Shown here: one piece after another, positions 1-8,704 of the stretch
How positions within the stretch are numbered: the stretch's first letter is position 1
Layout of the letters: each line of letters opens with the position of its first letter
NCBI RefSeq assembly: GCF_000281045.1
Contig: NW_008246078.1
Span: forward strand, 312,044-351,336
DNA: 39,293 nt
Direction of reading: 5' to 3'
Origin: Saprolegnia diclina VS20
Taxonomy: Eukaryota; Oomycota; Saprolegniomycetes; Saprolegniales; Saprolegniaceae
Notes under the pieces: model-generated
Seen by the model: only the letters and a program-made list of their open reading frames with translations
The model's database searches: none
Told to the model about the DNA's origin: nothing
Program-made: the position numbers and the translations under genes

Positions 1-444
1 GCCCACGGCAGCTGGCGCTGGATCGCGTGGCTGGAGTACATGTCAATGGCCTTCTTGACCTCGTCCGCCGTCTACACCGCCATTTGTTAGTCGGAAACGA
101 TAGACAATATGGTGGCCAACATGCTGGACTTCGGTGTTTTCGACTTGGTCGCCCGTGAATACAATCAAGTTGGGCTGGACGTGGCCCACGAGCCGGCCGA
201 TGAGGTCCGTCATGTTGTACTCGCCGCACGGCATGTGGGGCGGCCCCCGGCATGCATATGAGGCATTGCCCGTGTAGTGCATGTCGGGAATCTGCAGCAC
301 GGTGAAGCTGAGCTCGGGCTGCCCCGCGCTGTCCTTGCCGACAACCGCGTTGAGAAGCTTGTTGTTGCTGCTTCCGCACGCCTCGGTGGGGGCGGCGACC
401 GAGGTGGTCGCGACGAGCGCAAGGAGCGAGAGCGATGTCCGCAT
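1..444 (-). CDS. DCR2-like metallophosphatase, N-terminal part (cut by window edge)
   Basis: Secreted calcineurin-like phosphoesterase of the DCR2/purple-acid-phosphatase-like type (family inference). Read as two exons on the minus strand: 444-145 (100 codons) and 71 to the edge; the rest lies outside the window. The intron 144-72 (73 nt, GT...TAG) carries a CTAAC branch-like site just before its 3' end. The protein starts with a signal peptide (MRTSLSLLALVATTSVA). The first metal-binding motif is seen as QIPDMHYTGN (D-x-H) and the second as LIVFTGDQ; after the intron the frame continues as TADEVKKAIDMYSSHAIQRQ, as expected before the GNHD block of this family. The ATG at 444 was preferred over one 24 codons upstream because it puts the signal peptide at the N-terminus. 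Substrate is not predictable; a secreted phosphate-scavenging role is inference. Confidence 0.8.
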
Positions 445-1644
445 GGCAAAACAAGATGTTAACTGCCTCTCGACACGGCGTTTGGGTGGTGTGCATCGTA
501 GAGACCCAAGTGGCATCTCGATGTGGTACTTGTTGTGGCGTCGAATCTAGTCCAGAGACAAGACACTGTAGACTCGAGATTCTGGTGTGCACTTTGTTTT
601 CAACCAATCCATCAAGCCGCTGGCGCGAATCGATTGGACCGCGCACCAGTCAGTCTACCACGTATAGCGTGCGTTCACAGTACCTGTAGTAGAAATGTTT
701 AATGGGTTTTAGGGTTTAGGGGTCCATTACTACGGAAATTCATTTTGGCCCGCGTAACCGAGGCTCGCGTCATCCACGGATGAACGACGCTGCAACAGGC
801 GAGCGAGATGTGGCGTTGAATCTTGCGCGTTGTCAAAGATCCTGGACCGTCCATGAAGCGTGTATGCAACGATTAGCTCACCGACAGGCGATGGTGTCGT
901 GCTATGTGGCGTCATCATGGGACGTAGGCTTTTCTGTCCATAGTGAAGGAAACGTCGTTTTGGGCTAAGTTTGTAAAACGGTTGGCGGACCGCACCCAAG
1001 CGATCAAGCAAACCACAACATATGTTGCGCGAGATTCGATCTGTCGTTCATAATCTTTGATGCGGTCGCTTACCCCAACCCTTTGTGCTCGGCAATACAA
1101 TAAGCAGCATCCCGCACGAGGAAGACTCTGCAGATACCCTTCTAGTCCTTAGATCTTTGGTAAAGGCTTCCAGCTCGAGATGCTGCGTCGACGCACACGG
1201 TTTTCATCTGAAACATAGATGGACGCTTGCTAGACGAGACTAGAGGTACGGTCGCCGTCCATCAGCTCTCAGATCGTAGTGACGAGTGCCATCAGAGCTT
1301 GCGTGCACTACATGATAGTATGGTTGTTCGCCGGGCTGGCTTCGTAACAAAGCTTCGTTTGCTCAAGTCTCGACGGAGGTGGTCAAGTGAGCTAGTTCAC
1401 GCTGCCTGCTGCTTGGGTGCCAAATGAGGTCAGCGACCAGGCTCTGCGTCTCATCTAAGTGGGAGCCACAGTGACGAGCTCATAACCGTGCCAGTACGGA
1501 GAGGTGGTCGATCACCAGCCAAGGACGGCAGCACACGCAAATACGTGGCGGTATACTGTGGTGGATAATGTCGTAAAATGAACTACAAAGCTATTTAAGA
1601 TTAGTTGGACAGAAGATTGAGCGTCCTGCAACGGCAGTCTTCTG
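445..1644. other. Intergenic, no gene seen
   Basis: About 1.2 kb without a convincing coding region. Short open frames on both strands lack the third-position G/C bias of neighbouring genes. The only structured piece I see is the telomere-like tract at 704-722. Confidence 0.6.
704..722 (+). repeat. Short telomere-like tract (TTTAGGG type)
   Basis: Nineteen bases read GGG-TTTTAGGG-TTTAGGG-G, i.e. about two units of the TTTAGGG telomere repeat, one with an extra T. It is internal, not at a sequence end. Too short to prove telomeric origin. Confidence 0.4.
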
Positions 1645-2442
1645 CTACTCGTCGTCGCTGCTCTCGTCGTCATCGTCGCTGTCGCCCAAGAGACTCATGA
1701 GCTTCATGGCCATGTCGGCGGCACGCGCACGGCGCTCGTCGTCCGTGAGGCGCTGCAAGTTAACGTCTTCGCGGATGCTGAGCACCTCCTGCAAGAGCGC
1801 TTCAAAGCCCTCGTCCTGTTCGAGTAGCGACGGCGTCGAGGCGGGCGTCGACTGCGGCGTCTTGGGCGTCTTTGGTGCAGCTGCAGGCGTCGGCGTCGAC
1901 TCGGTCGTCGGGTTGCGCACACCGTCGCGCATCTCCATCGACGTCCACATGTTGCACTGGAGCGCTTCGACGAGGCGATCGACGCCAGAGGTTTCGCTTC
2001 CGGTGGCCGCGCTCGAGGCGTCGCGACTGACAGCGATGTGCTCAAAGCCATGTTCCAAGCAGCAGTCGTTCATGTTTTCGAGCACCATGCTGGGCGACGC
2101 ATGGTTGGCGACGGCGACCAGCACCTCGAGGTCATGCTCTCGCGACGCAATGGCCTCCATGACCGACTGCACATGGCTCCACGAAGCCTTCTGCGTCGCA
2201 TCCCACACGAGCAGCAGACCTTCGTACGGCGAAAGGTCGTCCGGTACGGCGTGCGCCGCTTCGGGCACATGGAACGCGAGCGGCGCCGAGTAGTACTTGG
2301 TCACGAGCGTATGCGCAAGCACGGCGTGCCCGTCGAGCTTCGCCCACTCGGCAGCGTCCTGCGCTCCGGCGGCGGCGACGACAGCCTCGACGAGCTGCTT
2401 CTTGCCCACGTGGTCGCTGCCAAGGACGAGGACGCGGCTCAT
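1645..2442 (-). CDS. AAGAB: Alpha/gamma-adaptin-binding protein p34 (AAGAB/Irc6 family)
   Basis: A single-exon 265-residue protein. In animals AAGAB is a cytosolic chaperone that binds AP-1/AP-2 adaptor subunits during clathrin adaptor assembly (family knowledge). The N-terminus starts straight into a small-GTPase-like fold (MSRVLVLGSDHVGKK, a P-loop-like G-S-D-H-V-G-K at residues 8-14), followed by YEGLLLVWDATQKASW and VLVAVANHA. A Thr/Pro/Ala-rich linker (about 180-200) leads to the diagnostic C-terminal helix pair (EGFEALLQEVLSIREDV..., then ADMAMKLMSLLG) and an acidic Asp/Glu/Ser tail. The ATG at 2442 was chosen because the family begins at the first beta strand; an in-frame ATG 19 codons upstream would add a basic extension. 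Divergent from the Dph6-like gene. The likely alternative label is yeast Irc6, the same family. Confidence 0.8.
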   Translation of the reverse strand: MSRVLVLGSDHVGKKQLVEAVVAAAGAQDAAEWAKLDGHAVLAHTLVTKYYSAPLAFHVPEAAHAVPDDLSPYEGLLLVWDATQKASWSHVQSVMEAIASREHDLEVLVAVANHASPSMVLENMNDCCLEHGFEHIAVSRDASSAATGSETSGVDRLVEALQCNMWTSMEMRDGVRNPTTESTPTPAAAPKTPKTPQSTPASTPSLLEQDEGFEALLQEVLSIREDVNLQRLTDDERRARAADMAMKLMSLLGDSDDDDESSDDE

Positions 2443-2743
2443 GCTGGTCGAAATCTGGAAGCTGCTGGCCGGGCGATTCCTCCGATTTTTTATATGCACG
2501 TGTGTTTGACATTTTCATTTCTCACGGTGTTTTCTGTGGTGAATTGGTGAAGTGCTTACAACACCAAGCGTCAGGCTGGACAGTCGAGGTCGTGCTGTCG
2601 ACCCATCAACGTTAGGCAAAAATCGTGTCGTGGCGTGTCGCCACGATGCAAGCTCGTTGCCTGGAGCGAAGGACTGGGAGGTACAGTCCAATTGCAGGAG
2701 GACTCTCCAAAACCTCTCAAAGTGAATTTACCACCGACATGTG

Positions 2744-2769
2744 ATATCCGGATCCGCGATATCCGGACT
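2744..2769 (+). promoter_or_regulatory. Tandem palindromic GATATCCGGA element before the Dph6-like gene
   Basis: Two copies of ATATCCGGA, the first extending into the palindrome ATCCGGAT, lie directly before the ATG at 2775. Related ATCCGGA(CTT) sequence precedes the sirtuin and Ubc9 start codons. A regulatory or initiator role is inference. Confidence 0.35.
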
Positions 2770-2774
2770 TTGCG

Positions 2775-3464
2775 ATGCGATCCGCTGTGTCCTGGACAGG
2801 CGGGAAGGACTGCGCGATGGCGCTGTACGAGGCCAAGGCCGCCGGCCACGACATCGCGCTCCTCGTGACCTTTGCGCCTGAGAACCCGAGCTTCCGCGCG
2901 CACCCGATCCCGCTCATGGAAGCGCAGGCGGCGGCCATCGGGCTGCCCCATCTCTTCCTCACGATCCGCCCGCCCGACTACAATGGCAGCTACGAGGCTG
3001 CACTGCGACACCTGCAGAACGACCATGGCATCGCGTGCCTCATCACGGGCGACATTGACCTCATTGGCGCCAGCACGAGCAACTTTATGAACGAACGGTG
3101 CGCGGGCGTGGGCATGGCGATCTTCACGCCGCTCTGGCAGCGGCCGCGGGAAGCGCTCATACAGCTCGTGCTCGAGCGCGACTTTCACGTCGTCTTTTCG
3201 TGCGTCAAGGAAGCGTCGTTCAACGACGCTGCCGCGTGGCTCGGGCGTCGCATCACGCGCGACGCACTCGACGACCTGTGCGTCCTCCATGCGTCACACG
3301 GCGTCGACGTCTGCGGCGAGAACGGCGAGTACCACACCATGGTGCTCTACGCGCCCTACTTTTCCAGCCGCGTGTTGCTACCAAGCAGTTGGTCGATCGA
3401 GTCGAAAGACGGCCTCAGCTGTCTGCGCCTCGAGGCCGCACCGACGCTGCAGACACTCTTGTGA
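2775..3464 (+). CDS. Dph6-like PP-loop ATPase (DUF71; diphthine-ammonia ligase family)
   Basis: A single-exon 229-residue protein of the adenine-nucleotide alpha-hydrolase fold. Family members adenylate a substrate; eukaryotic Dph6 performs the last, ATP-dependent amidation of diphthamide on elongation factor 2. The PP-loop is AVSWTGGKDCAMALYEA (residues 4-20), with ITGDIDL and the strongly conserved family signature CGENGEYHT at about 180-188. WLGRR and the GDID segment resemble the short bacterial/archaeal single-domain version more than fungal and animal Dph6, which is longer and often fused to RidA/YjgF-type domains. The assignment to diphthamide synthesis is therefore less sure than the fold. 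The start at 2775 sits next to the palindromic upstream element; no intron is needed. Confidence 0.75.
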   Translation: MRSAVSWTGGKDCAMALYEAKAAGHDIALLVTFAPENPSFRAHPIPLMEAQAAAIGLPHLFLTIRPPDYNGSYEAALRHLQNDHGIACLITGDIDLIGASTSNFMNERCAGVGMAIFTPLWQRPREALIQLVLERDFHVVFSCVKEASFNDAAAWLGRRITRDALDDLCVLHASHGVDVCGENGEYHTMVLYAPYFSSRVLLPSSWSIESKDGLSCLRLEAAPTLQTLL

Positions 3465-4089
3465 GGCTCGTACTGGACTTTGGTAGAGTAGCCGACGCAG
3501 CCTCCTACGCGCAGCAGTAACGATAATGTGTGTTCTATTGGCGTACCTGCATGTGGTCGCTATGGTTGTCGTCTCACTGCATGCACGCACCATCGTCGTC
3601 GTGGGTTCGAGCCTCGTGTAGTACCAACAATCAACAACACGCTGCAGAACGCTCGCACCACCGACAGACACCGACAGTCCATTTCTTTAACCCATCGATT
3701 GTATCATGACTTGCTGACCACTAAGCTCAGCTTCCTGGCTCGTGAAGCGGCTCCAAGTCTAATCTCTCTACAGAAATGGCTTGGTGTCCGCAAGGGTCTG
3801 CTTCTGCTTGATGTCCGCAAGTACAGTAGTACACCTGGGCGACCGCCGTTGTAGGTGTCCACCAACGACAACCCTCTGCAGTGTTAGCTTGCAGTGTTAG
3901 TTGCTTGCACTGCGGCGGTCGTGGCTGCCACCGTTCGACATGGTCGCTGTGCAAACTCATATGATGTGACGTGCCGTTGCTCGACGCTGCACGTGACGGT
4001 CGGTTGTCGCCACGTTGTACAACGGCACGACCGACATGAGCAATCCCACGTCTGCGTCTACACCGCTAGTCCACAATAGAATTTGCATC
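3465..4089. other. Intergenic, no gene seen
   Basis: No coding signal stands out. A TGGGTTCGAGCCTCG string at about 3602-3616 resembles a tRNA T-arm, but no matching acceptor and D-arm pair could be built around it. Confidence 0.55.
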
Positions 4090-5226
4090 ATGGCCGCCGT
4101 GCTTGCAAGCCGCGACCTCGTCCTGCTCATTGCGTCCTTCCAAGATGGGCTTCCACAGTCGCTTCTTGCCACGCATATGCATCTGCGCCACGTCGACAAG
4201 CTCGTTCGCATTGGCTCTATTTGGCTCGGTTGTCGCGCTACGTGCTTGCGGAGCGCGCCTCCTCTTAACGTTTGGGTGTTGCAGCAACTCCATCGTCTTC
4301 GGCCCCAAGCGATCACCATCAACGTGATGGACTACGTGGCGGCCACCGGGCAATTCCTCGCACTCCTCTTCCTTCACGCCCGCGGGTATACCTGCTCAGT
4401 CTGGGCCATGAACGCGGCGGCCGAGCACGGGCACATTGCGATCGTCCGGTTTCTTCACGACCACCGACACGAAGGCTGTACTGTCCACGCGATGGACGCC
4501 GCTGCCAAGCACGGGCACCTTGACGTACTCGAGTTCCTGCACTACCACCGACACGAAGGCTGCACGGCGCTGGCGCTGAACGCGGCGTGCGCCAACGGGC
4601 ACAAGGACGTCGTCGCCTTCCTTCACACGCACCGATCGGAAGGCGGCACGGCGCAGGCGATGGACGGGGCGGCGGCCCACGGGCACCTCGGTATTGTGCA
4701 GCTGCTACACGCCACGCGGCACGAGGGATGCACAGACAGAGCGATCGAGGACGCGGCCATGCACGGCCATTTTGAGGTCGTCCGCTTCCTTCATTGCCAC
4801 CGAACCGAAGGCAATGTGGCGCGCGCGCTTCGGAATGCCGCGGCGAACGGCCATGACAAGATCGTGGCCTTCTTGCTACCGCTCGTGGCAGCCGTGCCGC
4901 CTGATGCCATGGACTTTGCGGCGCGCAATGGCGAGATGGAGACGCTCCGCGTGCTGCACGCGGCCGGCGCGCCGTGCACGAAGCGGGCACTGACGTGGGC
5001 GGCGATGGCGGGCCATGGGCACGTGGTTGCTTTTCTAATGCAATACCGAACCGAAGGCGACGCGAACGAAGCGCTCGCGATGGCCACGCGCATGGGCATG
5101 GACCAAGTCGCGGCCTTGCTCCGGGTTGCGTCGACGGCGACGAGTCCCGTTGTCAGCACGGACGTTGACTACCTTGGGTTCAGTATGAGCAAAAAGCGGG
5201 CACCATCCTGTCCCGCAACAGTTTAA
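4090..5226 (+). CDS. Ankyrin-like protein with 28-residue tandem repeats
   Basis: A 378-residue single-exon protein of the expanded oomycete ankyrin type. The N-terminal MAAVLASRDLVLLIASFQDGLP resembles the F-box-like start seen in relatives. From about residue 105 there are eight to nine tandem 28-residue units of pattern A-M-D-A-A-A-x-H-G-H-x-x-V-V-x-F-L-H-x-H-R-x-E-G-C-T-x. These are helix-loop-helix repeats related to, but shorter than, the 33-residue ankyrin consensus. Later units diverge (FAARNGEMETLRVLHAAGAPC). Upstream in-frame ATGs exist at 4015 and 4036; 4090 was chosen because it matches how relatives begin. Such proteins are protein-binding scaffolds, sometimes E3-ligase adaptors; the partner here is unknown. 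The 84-bp DNA repeats make this locus prone to unequal crossing-over. Confidence 0.75.
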   Translation: MAAVLASRDLVLLIASFQDGLPQSLLATHMHLRHVDKLVRIGSIWLGCRATCLRSAPPLNVWVLQQLHRLRPQAITINVMDYVAATGQFLALLFLHARGYTCSVWAMNAAAEHGHIAIVRFLHDHRHEGCTVHAMDAAAKHGHLDVLEFLHYHRHEGCTALALNAACANGHKDVVAFLHTHRSEGGTAQAMDGAAAHGHLGIVQLLHATRHEGCTDRAIEDAAMHGHFEVVRFLHCHRTEGNVARALRNAAANGHDKIVAFLLPLVAAVPPDAMDFAARNGEMETLRVLHAAGAPCTKRALTWAAMAGHGHVVAFLMQYRTEGDANEALAMATRMGMDQVAALLRVASTATSPVVSTDVDYLGFSMSKKRAPSCPATV

Positions 5227-5720
5227 AACGATCCTTCTTGTGGACACATTGTCTTTTGTTCTATGTCCCAGGCGCCAACCATCGCGTTGCGGTTGTCAAG
5301 TGAACCGGTGTCCGGTTCGAAACCATCGGAGGCACGAGAGAGCGCCACGTATTCCTACCACCAATCGAGTGTCGGAGGTCTACCATTCATAAGACAATAT
5401 ATTCCAATGACAAGACAACGTGTGCATACACGCTAATGACGCAAATGACCAGCCGTGATTGGCATGTACACCGGTGTACATAAGTCCATCAGACTCACAG
5501 TTGCTACAGTAGATACCGGAAGCACCCCGAGGCAAACCGGTCTCCCTGCCTCCGCCATGACGCCTCGTGGCCGCAACACCAAGCCGCCTTGATGGCGCCA
5601 TGCAGCCGAGCTGCCATGGTCGGTTGATGGCAGAGGCAACAGGGGTAGGGCTACGCGTGGCTTCCCCGGGCTTCGTGGGGTCGCGTCGTATGCGGATATC
5701 TTTGTGTCGCATCCGGACTT
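5227..5720. other. Intergenic, promoter of the sirtuin gene
   Basis: No coding region is supported. The 3' end has GCGGATATC and ATCCGGACTT (5694-5720) directly before the sirtuin ATG, matching the element before the Dph6-like gene. Confidence 0.5.
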
Positions 5721-6852
5721 ATGCTGCAGGTGCGCAAGAAGGTCGCGCACGGCCGACGCGGCTTCTCCATGTACGTGCCAGCGCACGAAGCGCCGGACGA
5801 CGACGCGATGAGCAAGCTCCAGGAGCTGCTGTACCATGCGTCCAAGGTCGTCGTGCTCACGGGCGCGGGCATCTCGACCGAGAGCGGGATCCCCGACTAC
5901 CGCTCCAAGGGCGTCGGGCTCTACGCGCGCTCCAAGCACAAGCCGATCGAGCACCGCGACTTTATGGGCCACGAAGGCGTACGTTCATTCTCTGATCCTT
6001 GCCCCATCCTCACGCACGGGACTAGGTGCGGCAGCGGTACTGGGCGCGCAACTACATGGCCCGCCACCAGTGGCAAGGCGCACAGCCCAATGCCAACCAC
6101 TTGCTCCTCGCGCAGTGGCAGCACGACTCTCGGTACTCCATCCTCATCCTTATCTTCTCATCCGGATCGCGAGCAGGGGCGACGTGCGCATCGTGACACA
6201 GAACGTCGACCGGCTGCATCAAAAGGCCGGCGCGCGCGACGTCATTGAGCTCCATGGCTCGATGGACGAAGTCCGCTGCATGAACCCGGCGTGCGACGCG
6301 CCATCGATTGCCCGCGAAGACTTTCAGGCGGTGCTTGATGCGCTCAACCCCGGTTTCGTCGAGAAGGTCCAGGCCGACAATGACACGCTGGCCAATGCGA
6401 TGCAAGTGCGCCCGGACGCCGACATGTACCTCTCGACCGTACGACGCCATTCGCATGTGCAGGCGTCATGATGGGATGCAGGAGATGGAGCGGCTCTTCC
6501 ACGTCGCCCACTGCCCGGTCTGTCGCATCGGGTTTTACAAGCCCAACGTCGTGTTTTTTGGCGACTCAGTCGCGCCGGCCATTGTGCGTCAGGTCCTCCT
6601 CCAGCGCCTTCGGTGGCCGCCAACGCTGAAGCATCACTGTAGATCTACCATGATGTTGACACGGCCGACGCGATGCTCGTGCTCGGGTCGTCGCTGCATG
6701 TGTTTTCAGGGTACCGCTTCCTCCTCCGCGCCAAAGACGCCCATGTGCCGATCGGCATTGTCAACATTGGCCCGACGCGCGGCGACGGCCTCGCCACGGT
6801 CAAGGTCAACGCCAAGTGCAGCAGCGTGCTGCGCGACCTCCACCTCGTATAG
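5721..6852 (+). CDS. SIRT4-like class II sirtuin (NAD-dependent protein deacylase)
   Basis: Five exons: 5721-5978, 6026-6132, 6177-6438, 6482-6592, 6643-6852, giving 315 residues (human SIRT4 has 314). Introns are 47, 44, 43 and 50 nt. Sirtuins remove acyl groups from lysine using NAD+. The joined frame shows the NAD-binding [16 protein letters not shown] (about 47-62), then [21 protein letters not shown] (129-133), the catalytic His in ELHGS (148), zinc ligands C156/C161 and C220-P-V-C223, [22 protein letters not shown] and [10 protein letters not shown]. The basic N-terminus ([15 protein letters not shown]) could be a mitochondrial targeting peptide, fitting SIRT4. Each exon joint restores family sequence, so the structure is well supported apart from the exact start. 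Confidence 0.88.
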
Positions 6853-6943
6853 TCCATAGATCGACGCTGCATATGGCGATGAACCCACGCAGTAAGACAC
6901 ACGGTAGAGGTTGCGTCTTACGTTGGACACGAGTCGTATGTCT

Positions 6944-7832
6944 CTACTTGATCTCGGGGAAGAGCATCTTGCGGATCGTCGGCTTCTCATCGTAGTTGAC
7001 TGTCATCAAGCGCCTACATGTAGTTTCGTGACGAGGTGGTCGTCGACAACGAGGCGCGTACGTGTCGAGCGTGTTGTCGCACACGATCTTGCCGTTCTTG
7101 GCGACGAGCGTGACGCCGCCGGCGCTGTGCGCGGGCGGCAAAAGCTTTTCGTCTTTGCAGACAGTGAGCTTGGTGTGCATGTCGACGCCAGCTTCCTGCT
7201 TCATGATGGCCGCATAGTTGGCCGCGATCTCAGGGACCAACGACTCGATCATGTGCACGTCCTTGCTGCGGACCGCCAGCATGACCTCGGTTTCGTGGAG
7301 CTTGATCAAGCCCTAAGGAAATGCAAAGGCTGGATGAGATAACGGTGGGTGTGGTGGGCCTGTCGTTGATAGATACCTGGACCGAGAGGTCGCGAAGCAG
7401 CGTGCGGTACGCGCCTTCGTGCTGGGCGACCTCGGCGCAGCGCGCCTTGCCTTCGGTGATGAGCGACTGCAGGAGCTCTTCGCGGGCAATCATCTTCTTG
7501 CGGCGCGACGCGCCAATCTCGGCCGAGCGGGCACTACACGCGTGTCAATCGCCATCATCGTATGCGTCGTGCACAGTACATGCGCTTGTTGATCTCGCGT
7601 TCCTTTTCCTTGCGCGCGTACTCTTCCTGGATCTTGACCTTGGCGTTGTGCACGAGCATTTGCTTTTCGAGGTTGAAATCATGCTCCGTCTACGAGGTCA
7701 TTTCGCCGCTGTGGCCATGCGTTCGCCGGCCAGAAGTACCTTGATGCGGATCTCGTTGGCCTTCTCCTGCGCTTCCTGCAAGATGAAGTTCACCATCTGC
7801 TTGATTTGGCGGTCCGCATCGCTCGAGTTCAT
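6944..7832 (-). CDS. V-type proton ATPase subunit E
   Basis: Peripheral-stalk subunit E of the vacuolar H+-ATPase, joining the catalytic V1 sector to the membrane Vo sector. Five minus-strand exons: 7832-7740, 7689-7580, 7533-7377, 7312-7062, 7013-6944; introns of 50, 46, 64 and 48 nt; 226 residues, the usual family length. The N-terminal half is the long charged helix (MNSSDADRQIKQMVNFILQE, then TEHDFNLEKQMLVHNAKVKI and REINKRIARSAEIGASRRKK). The C-terminal half has the globular-domain motifs LIKLHETEVMLAVRSKD, SAGGVTLVAKNGKIVCDNTLDTRL and PTIRKMLFP. The ATG at 7832 matches the family start; a CATTTTC start-site motif lies about 35 nt upstream (7866-7874). Confidence 0.93.
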
Positions 7833-7865
7833 CGTCGTCGTCTTCGCGCGGCAAGCCGGATCCTT

Positions 7866-7874
7866 GGAAAATGA
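7866..7874 (-). promoter_or_regulatory. Inr-like TCATTTTCC before V-ATPase E
   Basis: TCATTTTCC on the minus strand, about 35 nt upstream of the ATG, matches the oomycete initiator pattern (YCATTYY). Confidence 0.4.
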
Positions 7875-8676
7875 CTAAGACAAGAGGCTGGGAACCCGCC
7901 CCATACAAAAACGCTATCGATCGCTTCGCCATAGAAAGCCCAAGTCAATAAACCACTTCAAACGCCTTCGTCCGGATACGTATCCGGAAAACCACCACGC
8001 TGGCCGCACGCAACGCCACGCCGCCCTAGCGCGCCTCGCGCCCCACGACGTTATAGCCTGCATGTATGCAGCGAAAGCGACGGCGTTTTTCCTCGGTCTC
8101 GACGGCGATGCAGCGTCGTGGGCGCAAGCATGATGCGCCGGTGGCCGCGATGCACAACGAGTTGCGTGTTTTTAAACTGGTATATAGGTGGTGGCCACTC
8201 CACCACACTGTGAGCAATGCACGATTTTAATTGTCTTCCAATACAGATATGCATATATTTATTTCCATGGATTTTAATGTGGTGGAAAAGAGCGGTTTCT
8301 TGCCGGGGACCGTACAACATGTCGCACCGCTGGCAAGGACGTGAGAACGGCGTGCGACGCCCACTGCACAGAGGTATATGACCATAGCAAAGGCAATGCG
8401 ATTGTCGTCGGAATTGTGTTTTGTTAGCCGCTGTTGAGTTGGCCCGGGATGTTGTTACCGTTGATTGCACATTTCCAGCAATAAAATGGTCAGCGTTAGA
8501 TTTTAAACTTGATGTTTGTATTGATGTATTTTTATTATGCAATATACAATGAATAAGAGAACAATGTTTAAAAATGTAGATTCTAGAAATCAATGAGCGT
8601 CATACAAAATGCAAGACGATTAATATTGTTCGAAAATTGAGAACCTCGTCGAATTCGATATCAGCTTTCACGGTCG

Positions 8677-8687
8677 TCATTTTCACC
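8677..8687 (+). promoter_or_regulatory. Inr/FPR-like TCATTTTCACC before RBM39
   Basis: TCATTTTCACC ends 17 nt before the RBM39 ATG; the best match in the window to the oomycete initiator plus flanking region. Confidence 0.5.
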
Positions 8688-8704
8688 ACAGAAAGCAGCG
8701 GATC

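Larger units (their letters stand above)
7833..8704. other. Divergent promoter region with an AT-rich island
   Basis: Separates V-ATPase E from RBM39. About 8200-8660 is clearly AT-richer than the rest of the window. A CCGGATACGTATCCGG palindrome lies at about 7972-7987. A 180-codon minus-strand frame (8051-8593) lacks family features and codon bias, so it is not annotated. Confidence 0.5.

Noticed and set aside
3560-3635. tRNA-like T-arm (GGTTCGAGCC)
   Set aside because: No matching acceptor stem or D-arm could be paired, and the T-stem has a mismatch.
8051-8593. 180-codon minus frame in the AT-rich island
   Set aside because: No domain, no third-position bias, low-complexity composition; likely chance.
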